NCBI GenBank assembly: GCA_040221175.1
Contig: JAVJVK010000001.1
Span: 434,001-498,000 of the forward strand
DNA from: Phycisphaerales bacterium
Lineage (GTDB): Bacteria; Planctomycetota; Phycisphaerae; Phycisphaerales; UBA1924
Reading direction: 5' to 3'
DNA: 64,000 nt
In this document: positions 51,869-61,267 of the stretch, piece after piece
Numbering within the stretch: position 1 is the first letter of the stretch
Layout: every line of letters starts with the position of its first letter
Made by a program: the position numbers and the translations under genes
The notes under the pieces: model-generated
The model's database searches: none
Seen by the model: the letters and a program-made list of their open reading frames with translations, nothing else
What the model was told of the DNA's origin: nothing

Positions 51869-52930
51869 TTATCGCGGCGGACGGACAGACGAATCCTGCC
51901 GCGCATCGCCCAGCAGGCGTTCCAGGAGTTGCTGGCGGGCTTCGGGGCTCATGCCCGCGAAGCGTTCTGCCAGTGCGGCCCGCCGCTCTTGCGGAACCAA
52001 CTCCAGCCGCTGGCGGACCCTGCGCTGCATGTCCTCGGGCAACTCGGACAGCCACCGGCGCAATTCCGAGGCGCCCGAATCCTGGCCCCCGGCCGCCCCG
52101 CGTCGATCAACGTCGCGAGCGGGCCGTTCTCCCATCTCATCGAACCGGTTGCCGATCTCGCGGCGGTACCGCTCCCGCATGCGATCCATCTGCTGCTCGG
52201 ACTGGTCCGCCCGCCAGGCCTCGATGGCCTCGTGAACGTGGTGCTGCTGCGCGGCACTCAACTCGGCCCAGACCCGGTGCTGCAACTGCGCGACGGCCCG
52301 CACGTTTCGTGCTCGAGCGGCTTCACCCGTGCGCCCCGCACCTTCCCGACGCTCGATGCCGGGGCGATTGCCATCGATTGGCGCACCCCGCTGGCCGCGC
52401 CCCTCACGTGCAGGCCGTTGGGGCCGCTCGTCGCCGCCTTCACCGGCCATCGGTCGAGCGGGACGCTGTGGACGATCCGTCATGGCGTCACCATCGAGTC
52501 GACGCCGGCGGGGCGGCTGGCCATCGTTGATGCCAGGGCGTCCTTGGCGACGATTGCCCGCTCGTTCACCGCCCCCGGCTTCCCGCTCGAAGGCGCGGAC
52601 ATGGTTGGCGATCCGTTCGCGCTGCTCGGCTGAGAGACGGATCTCCAGGGGCGCGTCCTCGGCCATCAACTCGCCCAGAACCCGCCGGAAGATCTGCGGT
52701 GGGACGAAGGCGTTGGCGGCCCGTCGACCCTCTTGGGCGCCTTGCGAGAATCCGCTTTCGATGCCGGGCATCCGGCGCTCGCGGACCTGAGGGCCCGAAA
52801 GCACAGGGCGTTCCCGCCGGGCCTCGGGGGCATCGCGCCGGGCCTGCTGCGCGTGGGTGCTGCCGGCGGCCAGCGCCAGCCCGACGATGGCGGTGAGCGC
52901 CAGGGCGTTGCTGCGGGGGCGATTGAGCAT
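51869..52930 (-). CDS. exported Arg/Glu-rich protein of unknown function (353 aa)
   Basis: The protein has a signal peptide (LALTAIVGLALAAGSTHAQQ) and a long charged body: one helical part at about 75-120 (QIFRRVLGELMAEDAP... SAEQRERIANHVRAFERE), a disordered Arg/Gly/Pro-rich middle (QRPARPMAGEGGDERPQRPAREGRGQRG) and a helical end (LSELPEDMQRRVRQRLELVPQERRAALAERFAG). The ends have the style of Spy/CpxP or DUF3106-type proteins. It is divergent from the Mrp gene. Role unknown. Confidence 0.65.
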   Translation of the reverse strand: MLNRPRSNALALTAIVGLALAAGSTHAQQARRDAPEARRERPVLSGPQVRERRMPGIESGFSQGAQEGRRAANAFVPPQIFRRVLGELMAEDAPLEIRLSAEQRERIANHVRAFEREAGGGERAGNRRQGRPGINDGQPPRRRRLDGDAMTDRPQRPARPMAGEGGDERPQRPAREGRGQRGAPIDGNRPGIERREGAGRTGEAARARNVRAVAQLQHRVWAELSAAQQHHVHEAIEAWRADQSEQQMDRMRERYRREIGNRFDEMGERPARDVDRRGAAGGQDSGASELRRWLSELPEDMQRRVRQRLELVPQERRAALAERFAGMSPEARQQLLERLLGDARQDSSVRPPR

Positions 52931-53071
52931 GGTTGTACCTCCAATGGCTTGCGTAACCCCCGAAGAACGAACGGCAACGCTGATCCATTGCAACGCCGGC
53001 GATACGATTCCTCAGCCGTCCGAGAAGCCCCCTTCGCGGCGGACAAGATCACTCAGCATCCACGAGGCGAT

Positions 53072-54271
53072 ATGGCGATTTCCGAAGAGAACGTGCGACG
53101 ATGGCTCGGGGCCGTCAAGCCCGCGGGCGAACCAGCAGACCTCGTCCAGTCGAAGCGGCTGGAATGGGTTTCGGTGCTCGAGGACGCTATCTCAATCAAG
53201 TTGCACATGCCCGACATCGCTTCGGACGAGCGCGCCATGGAGGCGATCGCGGGAGCTTGCCTCGAGGCGGTGCGGCAAGGGGCGGTCCGAGCCGGCGAAC
53301 GCGTGCGGTCGTTGCGGGTTCGCTTCGTCGACCGCGACGGAGACGTCGTACGGGAGAGCGCGTTCGAAGCGTCGCCCAAGGGCGCCTTGCGGCCCGCGGG
53401 GGCGCCGCCGGTTGAGCCGAAGTCAGGTCCTCCGCCGCAGGCCCAGTCTGCTCCGGCCATTCCCGATGTCGCCCACACCATCGCGGTGGGGGCGGGCAAG
53501 GGTGGCGTGGGTAAGAGCACGATCGCCGCGAACATCGCCGTCGGCCTCGCGAGACGCGGCCACGCCACTGGACTCCTCGATGGCGACATCTATGGCCCCA
53601 GCCTGCCAACCCTGATGGGCCTGGCGGGCATGGAGCCCAACGTCATGGACGGCCGATTCCAGCCGTTCTTGACGCATGGCGTGAAGTCGATGACCGTGGG
53701 CAAGCTCGTCGAAGCCGACAAACCCTTGATCTGGCGTGGTCCGATGGCGCACGGCGCCTTCAAGCAACTGACCGAAAAGACGCAATGGGGCGAACTCGAC
53801 CACTTGATCATCGACCTGCCGCCAGGCACGGGAGACGTCCCGCTGACGATGGCGCAGAACCTCGACCTTACCGGCGCCATCATCGTCTGTACGCCGCAAC
53901 GTGTCGCCCAGGACGATGCCGTCCGGGCGGCCAAGATGTTCGAACAACTGGGCGTTGAAGTTCTCGGCGTAGTCGAGAACATGAGCGTGTTCGTGGCGCC
54001 CGATGGCAACGAGTACGACATCTTCGGCCGTGGGGGCGCCCAGCAGATGGCCCAACGGCTGGGGCTGCCGTTCCTCGGTGCCCTGCCGATCACCATGGAG
54101 CTGCGCGCCAACAGCGACGCGGGCGACCCGACGGCCAACTTCGAGGGCGATAGCCCCGCCCAGCGACGCTGGCAGAAACGCTTCGATGAACTTCTGAACA
54201 ACCTCGAGAGCCAGCTCGCGCTCGCGTCGGTCCGCAGGGCGAAGAACACGCCATCGCTGACCATTCGCTGA
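53072..54271 (+). CDS. Mrp/ApbC-type ParA ATPase (Fe-S carrier family)
   Basis: The 399-aa protein has an N-terminal FeS-assembly (MIP18-type) domain, a Pro-rich linker, then GAGKGGVGKST (deviant Walker A), LLDGDIYGPSLPTLMGL, LIIDLPPGTGDVPLTMAQ and GVVENMSVFVAPDGNEYDIFGRGG. It would bind and transfer Fe-S clusters in the cytosol. The CxxC that usually follows ENMS is replaced by APDG, so the known cluster-bridging cysteines are missing. It ends before a strong bidirectional terminator. Confidence 0.88.
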   Translation: MAISEENVRRWLGAVKPAGEPADLVQSKRLEWVSVLEDAISIKLHMPDIASDERAMEAIAGACLEAVRQGAVRAGERVRSLRVRFVDRDGDVVRESAFEASPKGALRPAGAPPVEPKSGPPPQAQSAPAIPDVAHTIAVGAGKGGVGKSTIAANIAVGLARRGHATGLLDGDIYGPSLPTLMGLAGMEPNVMDGRFQPFLTHGVKSMTVGKLVEADKPLIWRGPMAHGAFKQLTEKTQWGELDHLIIDLPPGTGDVPLTMAQNLDLTGAIIVCTPQRVAQDDAVRAAKMFEQLGVEVLGVVENMSVFVAPDGNEYDIFGRGGAQQMAQRLGLPFLGALPITMELRANSDAGDPTANFEGDSPAQRRWQKRFDELLNNLESQLALASVRRAKNTPSLTIR

Positions 54272-54340
54272 GGTTTGTGCGCGGCCGGATCACCGCCTCT
54301 GGCTTCGGCGTCTCATGCCGACTCACCTGGCGCAAAAAGA

Positions 54341-54372
54341 CAGGCCCCCGCGATGTGCATCGCGGGGGCCTG
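54341..54372. terminator. bidirectional terminator between Mrp and first GC-dockerin gene
   Basis: CAGGCCCCCGCGAT (54341-54354) and ATCGCGGGGGCCTG (54359-54372) form a perfect 14-bp stem with loop GTGC. AAAAAG lies at the left (giving a T-run for the minus gene) and AGAGTTTCTC at the right. Confidence 0.8.
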
Positions 54373-54410
54373 AGAGTTTCTCTACCTCTGACGAGGATTC
54401 GAGTGGGCTC

Positions 54411-55226
54411 TTAGCAGCCCATGTCGAACTCGTTCTGGAAGGTGAGGAAGTCGAAGATGGTCAGGCTGCCGTCGCCGTCGAAGTCGGCGGCGGGGTCGCC
54501 CGAGTCAAAGAGGTTCTGGAAGGCCAGGAAGTCGAAGATGGTCAGCGAGCCGTCGCCGTCGAGGTCGACGCGGCAGCCCATGCCGCCACCCTCTTCACCC
54601 TCAGCGATGATGATGAAGTGGGCGTCGGTGAAGCCGAAGTCGGCCACGTCGGTCGGATCGACGATGCCGCAGCCGATGGGCGAAGCCACGTAGCTGGGGG
54701 CGGTCTGGCCGAAGCTGTTGCCACCGATGAAGAAGACGTCACCGAACTCCCCACCCGAAAGGGTGAGCAGGTCCTCGGACTCGACCTCGACCATCAGGGC
54801 CGAGCCGGCATCGACGCTACCGTCGACGTCCATGATGATGACTTCCAGGGCGCGCTCGCCGCTGGTCATGCTGGCGCTGCCAACCAGGGTGGCGCCGGTG
54901 ATGGGCGGGCTGCCCGCGGGCACCTGGTACAGGTTGACCGTGATCTCGGTCTCGATCAGCGTCGGCAGACGCAGGCTCTCAACGCCGAACTCGACGGTGT
55001 TGACGGTGAAGCCATCCGACACGCCGAAGTCGGCCAGCGTGAAGCTGCGCGACCAGAAGTTGTCGGTGGTGGTCTGCGGACCGGCGGTGCCGCCGGTGGC
55101 GCAGGCGATGCCAGCGCCGGCCGTGACGAGGAACTCCTCGACGTTGTGCGACAGGCGGGTCTGGGCGCTGGCAGCGGTGGCCAGGCCAGCAACGGCGATC
55201 GTGGCGAAAGCAAACTTCTTCTGCAT
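54411..55226 (-). CDS. GC-type dockerin-domain-anchored secreted protein 1
   Basis: The 271-aa protein has a signal peptide (FAFATIAVAGLATAASAQ), a beta-sandwich of about 180 residues (SFTLADFGVSDGFTVNTVEFGVE... ITVNLYQVPAGSPP) and a C-terminal pair of repeats beginning RVDLDGDGSLTIFDFLAFQ and ADFDGDGSLTIFDFLTFQN, ending FDMGC. The DxDGDG loops match calcium-binding dockerin halves, and the last two residues Gly-Cys are shared by the family. GGAGGA precedes the ATG. Confidence 0.88.
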   Translation of the reverse strand: MQKKFAFATIAVAGLATAASAQTRLSHNVEEFLVTAGAGIACATGGTAGPQTTTDNFWSRSFTLADFGVSDGFTVNTVEFGVESLRLPTLIETEITVNLYQVPAGSPPITGATLVGSASMTSGERALEVIIMDVDGSVDAGSALMVEVESEDLLTLSGGEFGDVFFIGGNSFGQTAPSYVASPIGCGIVDPTDVADFGFTDAHFIIIAEGEEGGGMGCRVDLDGDGSLTIFDFLAFQNLFDSGDPAADFDGDGSLTIFDFLTFQNEFDMGC

Positions 55227-55450
55227 GGTATTCCTCCCCAGGGATAACACTCTAGCAAAGTCCTGACAGAACTGAGGCGCGGTGCCTCTGCAAACACGCC
55301 CGCGAAATGCGAGCGTCTCGGTTAATGTACCCCAAAATCAAGCAGAATGAAAGCGAATATGGAGAGTTTCCTGAGAAAACGTGGTCCTATAACGCCGCAT
55401 TCAACCCAGTTTTGACAGATTGGGTGTTATCGCCCGCGGGATAATGACAG

Positions 55451-55489
55451 CCGGGCCCGCGACAACCCCGTAGTGGCGTCCGGGCCCGG
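55451..55489 (-). terminator. hairpin downstream of GC-dockerin protein 2
   Basis: CCGGGCCCG (55451-55459) pairs with CGGGCCCGG (55481-55489), 9 bp. On the minus strand it lies just after the stop of the gene at 55514; the T-content that follows (TGTCATTATC) is modest. Confidence 0.45.
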
Positions 55490-55513
55490 ATTTGGGTCGT
55501 GGCCCCAGGCGGA

Positions 55514-56374
55514 TCAGCAGCCAGCGTCGAATTCGTTCTGGAACGCCAGGAAGTCGAAGATCGTCAGGTCGCCGTCGCCATCGAAGTCGGCAGTCAGATC
55601 GCCGGCATCAAACAGGTTCTGGAACTGCAGGAAGTCGAAGATCGTCAGGTCGCCATCGCCGTCGAGATCGACCCGGCAGCCCGTGCCCCCGTCGCCCTCG
55701 GCGGTGATGAAGAGCTTGGGCCCCTCGCGCCCCTCGAAGGCCTCTTGGCCCCGATAGGTCGCCGAGACGTTGGGGTCGGTATCGTCGACGAACACCAGGG
55801 TCAGGAAGTCGTCGGTCTCGATGTCGGCCTTCAGGGCGTCGATGAGCTCAAGGGCCTCGCTCCGGCCGCCGGGGCCGCCAGCCTGGTCGTATCGATCGAT
55901 ATCGCCGGTGGCGGTCTGGAAGTACAGGAAGCTGAGGATCGGGTCAGGATCGCCCAACTCGAGCTGCGGCACGCCCATGTCAAAGAAGGGGAAGAAGAGG
56001 TCGCTGAGGGCCGTCTTGATGTCGGCGGTGTCGTCGATCGAGTAGTAGACCGCCACGAAGCCGTCGTTGGAGAAGGCGGCGTTATCCTGGGTCAGTTCCA
56101 GGGCCAGGCCGGTCACGTCCCACCCGCCGGGGAACAGGGCGTCGAACTCGTCGCGGACGCTGGTGAGATCCCAGCGGGCCACGCCGTAGGAGTCAAAGGT
56201 GCCGCCGCCGCTGGCGGTGCCCTGGATGTTGAAGAATCGGTCGCCGCCGCTTGGGCCGCGGGGACCGTCGGGCCGGATGGTGCCGGTTTCGGCGGCCACC
56301 GACGAGCGGGTCTCCTGGGCAACGGCGGTCGAGGCGACGGCGATGCCGCACAGCGCGATGATCGTCCTGGTCAT
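55514..56374 (-). CDS. GC-type dockerin-domain-anchored secreted protein 2
   Basis: The 286-aa protein has a signal peptide (IIALCGIAVASTAVAQ), then a beta-rich domain (GVARWDLTSVRDEFDALFPGGWDVTGLALELTQDNAAF) that looks like the DNRLRE-type or similar extracellular module, and the two-repeat tail (CRVDLDGDGDLTIFDFLQFQ; ADFDGDGDLTIFDFLAFQ) ending FDAGC. AGGGAGA precedes the ATG. No enzyme motif is seen. Confidence 0.88.
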   Translation of the reverse strand: MTRTIIALCGIAVASTAVAQETRSSVAAETGTIRPDGPRGPSGGDRFFNIQGTASGGGTFDSYGVARWDLTSVRDEFDALFPGGWDVTGLALELTQDNAAFSNDGFVAVYYSIDDTADIKTALSDLFFPFFDMGVPQLELGDPDPILSFLYFQTATGDIDRYDQAGGPGGRSEALELIDALKADIETDDFLTLVFVDDTDPNVSATYRGQEAFEGREGPKLFITAEGDGGTGCRVDLDGDGDLTIFDFLQFQNLFDAGDLTADFDGDGDLTIFDFLAFQNEFDAGC

Positions 56375-56624
56375 GTCAGTTGTCTCCCTGATTCGTCCTG
56401 GTCTCTGACGCGGTGCAGGCCTTCGGGCCCAAATTCGGCGGAGCAGCTTTTCCCGCGTGCGAGAATTCTGGCGCGATGGTAGAAGTGGTGGACGCCACGA
56501 TGGCCGACCAACGCATTAGGAGTTGGTGAAATCACCGGCGTTTCATGCGTGTTCTCGGGCGTGAAGCTGGGTTGACGCGCAGGCGTCGCGGCGTTAACGC
56601 GACCCAGGAGTGACCGTAAGAAAA

Positions 56625-56658
56625 GCCACGCACGGGATTTGCACATCCCGTGTGTGGC
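56625..56658 (-). terminator. intrinsic terminator of GC-dockerin protein 3 gene
   Basis: A 14-bp stem with one G-T pair joins GCCACGCACGGGAT (56625-56638) to ATCCCGTGTGTGGC (56645-56658). On the minus strand TTTTCTTAC follows. From here to 56374 I see only upstream sequence of protein 2. Confidence 0.8.
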
Positions 56659-56688
56659 GTGCTTGCAAACGACAGGGATCGGGTGGGA

Positions 56689-57420
56689 TCAGGCGCAGCC
56701 GGCGTCGAACTCGTTCTGGAACGCGAGGAAGTCGAAAAGCGTCAATTCACCGTCGCCATCGAAGTCGGCGATGGGGTCACCCATGTCGAACGCGTTCTGG
56801 AATGCCAGGAAGTCGAAGATGGTCAACTCGCCGTCGCCATCGATGTCGGGGCGGCAGCCCGCGTCGGGCTCGCCCTCGATGAAGACGCTGACGGTGGCGC
56901 CCTCGCCGCCGGGCTGCCATTCGCCGGTGTCGAAGCGGGTGGTGGAGGTGTAGCCCGTGACGCCGACGGCCCAAGTCCAAACCGGGTTCTCGGCCGCCGG
57001 GTAGTCGCTCTCGGCGACGATCCAGTAGGCCTGGCCGGCCTCGAGCAGCGTGTCGCCGCTGGCGTCGACGGTATCGAGCTGGGGGTCCCAGCCGATGGCG
57101 GTGACATACAAGTCCATGACCTCGAGCTCTTCGCCCGAAGGAATGAACGCGTCGCCGACCGCCTGGTCGGTCTGCACGCTGAGGCGAACGGGTCGGTCCA
57201 GCGGTACGCCCGCGTTGCTCATGAAGTACGCCGACACGCTGGTCAGTCGATAGTCCTGATCGGGCACGAAGCGGACGGCGACCGACTGGTTCGTGAACAC
57301 GTCGAACCCGATCAAGCCGAACGGGCCGCCGAAGGGCTCGGCGGTCTCGAAGATGGTGTCGGCCAGGCCGACGGGCGCAAGAGCGGCCAACGCGAGGGCC
57401 GCGGTCGTGGCACGGAACAT
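56689..57420 (-). CDS. GC-type dockerin-domain-anchored secreted protein 3
   Basis: At 243 aa it has a signal peptide (TTAALALAALAPVGLA), a domain of about 165 residues (FTNQSVAVRFVPDQDYRLTSVSAYFMSNAG; AGQAYWIVAESDYP) resembling choice-of-anchor beta-sandwich modules, and the two-repeat tail (DIDGDGELTIFDFLAFQN; ADFDGDGELTLFDFLAFQN) ending FDAGCA (one residue beyond Gly-Cys). Confidence 0.87.
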   Translation of the reverse strand: MFRATTAALALAALAPVGLADTIFETAEPFGGPFGLIGFDVFTNQSVAVRFVPDQDYRLTSVSAYFMSNAGVPLDRPVRLSVQTDQAVGDAFIPSGEELEVMDLYVTAIGWDPQLDTVDASGDTLLEAGQAYWIVAESDYPAAENPVWTWAVGVTGYTSTTRFDTGEWQPGGEGATVSVFIEGEPDAGCRPDIDGDGELTIFDFLAFQNAFDMGDPIADFDGDGELTLFDFLAFQNEFDAGCA

Positions 57421-57518
57421 GCGAATCTCCTTGTTCTTCGGAGGCGGGTTGGGGGAGGGCCTCCGGCTGTGGGATCGTATGGTTCGCGAGGGCCATGCAA
57501 CGGTTCCATTCGAACAGG

Positions 57519-57560
57519 ACGCGTCCGGATCGGCCGATTGGGCGGCGTTTCCGGACGCGT
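57519..57560 (-). terminator. hairpin downstream of GC-dockerin protein 4
   Basis: ACGCGTCCGGA (57519-57529) pairs with TCCGGACGCGT (57550-57560), 11 bp. On the minus strand little T follows, so termination is not certain. Confidence 0.45.
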
Positions 57561-57594
57561 CGGTATGGGTGGTTCGGAGCCTTGTCGGGTGGGC

Positions 57595-59193
57595 TTACGG
57601 GCAGCCGGCAGCGAAGATGTTGGAGAACATCAGGAAGTCGAAGATGTCCAGCACGCCGTTGCCGTCCAGGTCGGCTTCGCAGCCGACGTTGACCGAGACC
57701 ATGTCGCCGCCACCGTTGCCGCTCGGAGCGAAGCACCCGACGCGGGCCTTGTCGGCGACGCGGAGGCGAACGGTGTAGGCGCACCGATCCAGCCCTTCGG
57801 TGTCCCACACGGAGATGACGCCGCCGGCGGGGATGTTGTCGGTGCCGCTATCGATGCGGGTCCAACCACGGCTTGAGCCTCCGGTGTACTCGAGCACCCA
57901 CGAGGCGATGTTCTTGTCGAAGACCTCGCCCTTGATCTCGACCTTGCCGTTCACCCACTCGCAAGGCGCCAGCGAGGTGATGCGGCCCACGGGGGCGGTG
58001 TTGTCGATCTCGTACGTGCGCACGACGTCGGCGGTGTTGCCGCAGATGTCGCTGACCCGCACGCGGACCTGATAGTCCCCGTCGAGCACGGTGCGCGTAT
58101 TCCAGAACGCGATGGGGTCGTTGATGACCCGGCCGGTGTAGATCGGAGACGAGCCATCGACGGGCATGTATGAGCCGCCGCCGGCGGGACGAAAATCGAC
58201 GCGGTAGTTGCTGAAGCAGTCTTCGCCCACGGTGCCGTCCAGGCAGGTGTTGCCACCGATGATCTCGCCATCGACGGGCGTCCGGATGCTCGCCGGGCTG
58301 GCGGCGGTATTCAGGCGAAACTCCAGGGCGGCGGTAGAGACCAGGCCGACCTGATTCACCGCTTCGAGCTCGACGATGTAGTCGCCAGCGGGCTGGCCCG
58401 TGGCGTTCCACTGTGCGAGCAACCCGGGAGAACACCGCTCGGTGGTGGTGGGTGTGAGTTCGATCCAGCCGGTGCCGTCGGCGCCGCTCGAACGACGGAC
58501 ACGCATGCGGTAGGTCATGTCGCTCTGGAGATCGCACGCCTCACCGCTGAAGCTCACGACTCCCATCGCTTCGGGGCACACGCAGGCCTCGGGGCTCGGG
58601 CTGGTGATGCGCACCTCGGGTGGCGTGGTGTCGATGATGGGGGCGGACAACTGAATGGTGGTGCTGCTTCCGTCTTCGAGTTGGAGGGTCATGCTTCCGT
58701 TGAGCGCGAACTGATCGGCGTCGGTGGTTGCGAAGAAGAACCTGGACTCTCCGCCTCGGAAGATGGGTGAGAAGCTGAAGCTGTAGTCGATGTCGTCGCC
58801 GTCGCCCGTGCGCGTCGCGTTGGTAGGAGCGCCGGAGCCCAGCCCGCACGTCAGCCAATCCACGTCGGTGGAAAAGCCCGTGAAGCCCTCGTGGATGACG
58901 CGGCTGATGCCCAGTGCGCTACTGCCCGAAACGTTACGGATGCGCGGGCTGAACCTCAACGACCCATCTGCCAGACGGAGGATGCGATCTTGCACGGTTC
59001 CACTCAGCGTGAGGCCGAAGCGATCCCGGATGGTGAATGGCACCGCCGTATCGCGAACGATCACGCCTCCAGCCGGGCAACTGCCCGGGAGCGAGACCGA
59101 GCCGCCCGGCGGCAGCGGCACGGCGATGGCGTGCCCGGCAGCGAGCGTGATGGCGGCGGCGACGAGGGACGACTGCATCGAAACGCGGGGCAT
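57595..59193 (-). CDS. GC-type dockerin-domain-anchored secreted protein 4 (large, Ig-like repeats)
   Basis: At 532 aa it has a signal peptide (SLVAAAITLAAGHAIA), then several Ig-like or Fn3-like beta domains (TTPPEVRITSPSPEACVCPEAMGVVSFSG; NTAPVGRITSLAPCEWVNGKVEIKG) separated by Cys-bearing loops. The C-terminus has only one DxDGNG repeat (ADLDGNGVLDIFDFLMFSNIF) ending AAGCP. Many Cys residues suggest disulfides in an extracellular protein. No catalytic motif. Confidence 0.82.
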   Translation of the reverse strand: MPRVSMQSSLVAAAITLAAGHAIAVPLPPGGSVSLPGSCPAGGVIVRDTAVPFTIRDRFGLTLSGTVQDRILRLADGSLRFSPRIRNVSGSSALGISRVIHEGFTGFSTDVDWLTCGLGSGAPTNATRTGDGDDIDYSFSFSPIFRGGESRFFFATTDADQFALNGSMTLQLEDGSSTTIQLSAPIIDTTPPEVRITSPSPEACVCPEAMGVVSFSGEACDLQSDMTYRMRVRRSSGADGTGWIELTPTTTERCSPGLLAQWNATGQPAGDYIVELEAVNQVGLVSTAALEFRLNTAASPASIRTPVDGEIIGGNTCLDGTVGEDCFSNYRVDFRPAGGGSYMPVDGSSPIYTGRVINDPIAFWNTRTVLDGDYQVRVRVSDICGNTADVVRTYEIDNTAPVGRITSLAPCEWVNGKVEIKGEVFDKNIASWVLEYTGGSSRGWTRIDSGTDNIPAGGVISVWDTEGLDRCAYTVRLRVADKARVGCFAPSGNGGGDMVSVNVGCEADLDGNGVLDIFDFLMFSNIFAAGCP

Positions 59194-59441
59194 AGCTGTT
59201 CTCCTTTTCTGGCCGCACCCTGGGGAAGGGTTGCTGTTGCCAGCAGCGGGAGAACGGCGACTCGCTCACGCCACACTTCGAGATAACTTGCTGTCGACTG
59301 AACCTCGCCTCGCCAGCGTGGCTCGTGTGGTATCCAGGCTAATGGGGGGAGCCCCTGATCTGACTCGACGGAACGGCGGACCGATTTCTCATTGGCTACG
59401 GTGGAAGCTCTTCGACATCCCTCATGCACAGGAGTTTCGAC

Positions 59442-60035
59442 ATGGCCGATGCTCAGCCCAAGATCCTCGTCTTCGCCGGCAGCTTGCGCACGGAGTCGTT
59501 CAACCACAAGCTTGTCGTGGCTGCGTCGAAGGGGGCCGAGCAGGCCGGGGCGATCGTGACGATCATCCGGCTGCGCGAGTTCCAGCTTCCGCTGTACGAC
59601 CAGGAGATCGAAGACCACCAGGGATTGCCGGAGAACTGCCTGAAGCTCAAGGAACTCTTCAAGGCTCATCACGGCTTCCTGATCGGCTGCCCGGAGTACA
59701 ACAGCTCGATCAGCGGCGTGCTCAAGAACACCATCGACTGGGTCAGCCGCCCGCACGAGGGTGAGGCGCCGCTGGAGTGCTTCGACCGCAAGGTCATTGG
59801 GCTAACCGCAGCCTCGCCCGGCGGGCTGGGCGGCATCCGCGGCCTGCCCATCGAGCGCATGCTCTTTGGCCACATCAAGGCGATCGTGCTGCCCGATCAG
59901 TACGCCCTGGCGGGCGCCGACAAGGCATTCGACGACGACGGCAATCTGAAGGACGATAAGCAACGGGCGATGGCCGAGGGGGTTGGCAAGGCGGTCGCGG
60001 AGGTTGCGGCGAGGGTGGGCAAGGTGACGGCGTAG
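59442..60035 (+). CDS. NAD(P)H-dependent FMN reductase family protein
   Basis: The 197-aa flavodoxin-fold protein has KILVFAGSLRTESFNHKL (FMN phosphate loop) and GCPEYNSSISGVLKNTIDWVSR, both characteristic. Members reduce FMN, quinones, azo dyes or chromate. AGGAG precedes the ATG at 59442. It separates the minus-strand GC-dockerin group from a fifth one on the plus strand. Confidence 0.9.
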   Translation: MADAQPKILVFAGSLRTESFNHKLVVAASKGAEQAGAIVTIIRLREFQLPLYDQEIEDHQGLPENCLKLKELFKAHHGFLIGCPEYNSSISGVLKNTIDWVSRPHEGEAPLECFDRKVIGLTAASPGGLGGIRGLPIERMLFGHIKAIVLPDQYALAGADKAFDDDGNLKDDKQRAMAEGVGKAVAEVAARVGKVTA

Positions 60036-60088
60036 CACTTCCGCTGGCACGTCCTAGAACCTGTGGTACACTCAAGACAGGGGGTGCC

Positions 60089-61201
60089 ATGAGAGCCTTC
60101 GCTGCCGCCATTGCCCTTGCCGTCGCGTCAACGTCGTTTGGCCAATGTGAACCAATTGTCCTGTCGGAAATCCCGACACGCGCGCGGGCAATGGTACTGG
60201 ACGAGCGCGGGTACCTCTATTTCATGGGTAGGGGGCTGGAGGTCGCTGACGTTCGTGATCCGGCGCACCCTCGGATCGTGGTGACCGGCCTGCCAATCGG
60301 CAGCCCGTACTTCGATCTGGCACTGCGTGTACAACGTTTGTTCGCACTGCATGGCGATGACTTCCAATGGGGTGAGTTCTCCATCTTTGACGTTTCCATA
60401 CCCGAGGGGACGCACCGCATCTGGGGGCCGTGGCTCACCGGATACAGCCGTGGGACCATTGGTGGCGATTGGTACTACCAACTATTCTTCGAAGGGCCTT
60501 TAGGCGTCCTGCGAGTGTATGACATTTCCAGCGGTGCGTTCGTGGATCGGGGAGAGGCGGTGAGGCTTGATGCAGACGCCCAACGCGTGTCGGCCTTTGG
60601 TGATCGCGCTTACGTCAGCACCACGGTGGATGTCCGAGTCTTCGACGTTCGTGGCGATGGCGTGCCCGAAGCTACGGGAAGCATCCCAATCGCTGGCAAG
60701 CTGAACCCGACGGCGTCCACCGGTTCCGTGCTATACGTGGTTGCGCGTGACGAAAGGCTTCTGCACACCGTGGACGTGCGCCGCCCTGCGGCCCCGGCGT
60801 TGCTCGGTTCCATGGAGTTGTCGGGGTATGCCGGGGACATCGCCATTAGCCAGGGGCTTGCACTCGCCGTGTCTGATGCGCTCCACATCGTTGACGCGAC
60901 CGATCCTGCCACGCCGACCGAGATCGGCTCCCTCGGATTCGATAGCTTGCCGAGACGGGTAGTCGTCGAGAGAGGCTTGGCGATCGTTGCCACCGACGAC
61001 TCGATCCTGATTATCGACCTCTCCTCCTGCCTCCCCTGCCTGCCGGACATCGATCGCGACGGCGCCCTCGATCTCTTCGACTTCCTTGAGTTCCAGCGCC
61101 TCTTCTCGGCCGGCGACGTGCGAGCCGACTTTGATGGCGACGGGGCGCTGACGGTCTTCGACTTCCTGGCGTTCCAGAACGCGTTCCAGGCTGGCTGCTG
61201 A
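60089..61201 (+). CDS. GC-type dockerin-domain-anchored secreted protein 5, probable beta-propeller
   Basis: At 370 aa it has a signal peptide (FAAAIALAVASTSFG), then repeating blades of the LVIVD type (GRGLEVADVRDPAHPRIVVTGLP; LLHTVDVRRPAAPALLGSMEL; ALHIVDATDPATPTEIGSLGF). A short Cys pair (CLPCLPDID) leads into two dockerin-like repeats ending FQAGC. Codon use appears less GC-biased than its neighbours. The function may be ligand or surface binding. Confidence 0.83.
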   Translation: MRAFAAAIALAVASTSFGQCEPIVLSEIPTRARAMVLDERGYLYFMGRGLEVADVRDPAHPRIVVTGLPIGSPYFDLALRVQRLFALHGDDFQWGEFSIFDVSIPEGTHRIWGPWLTGYSRGTIGGDWYYQLFFEGPLGVLRVYDISSGAFVDRGEAVRLDADAQRVSAFGDRAYVSTTVDVRVFDVRGDGVPEATGSIPIAGKLNPTASTGSVLYVVARDERLLHTVDVRRPAAPALLGSMELSGYAGDIAISQGLALAVSDALHIVDATDPATPTEIGSLGFDSLPRRVVVERGLAIVATDDSILIIDLSSCLPCLPDIDRDGALDLFDFLEFQRLFSAGDVRADFDGDGALTVFDFLAFQNAFQAGC

Positions 61202-61267
61202 GGTCCCGCGCGGCTTGCTCGAAATCCCCGACGGCCACGCCCGGCCTGCGCATCCTCGGTGGCCACG

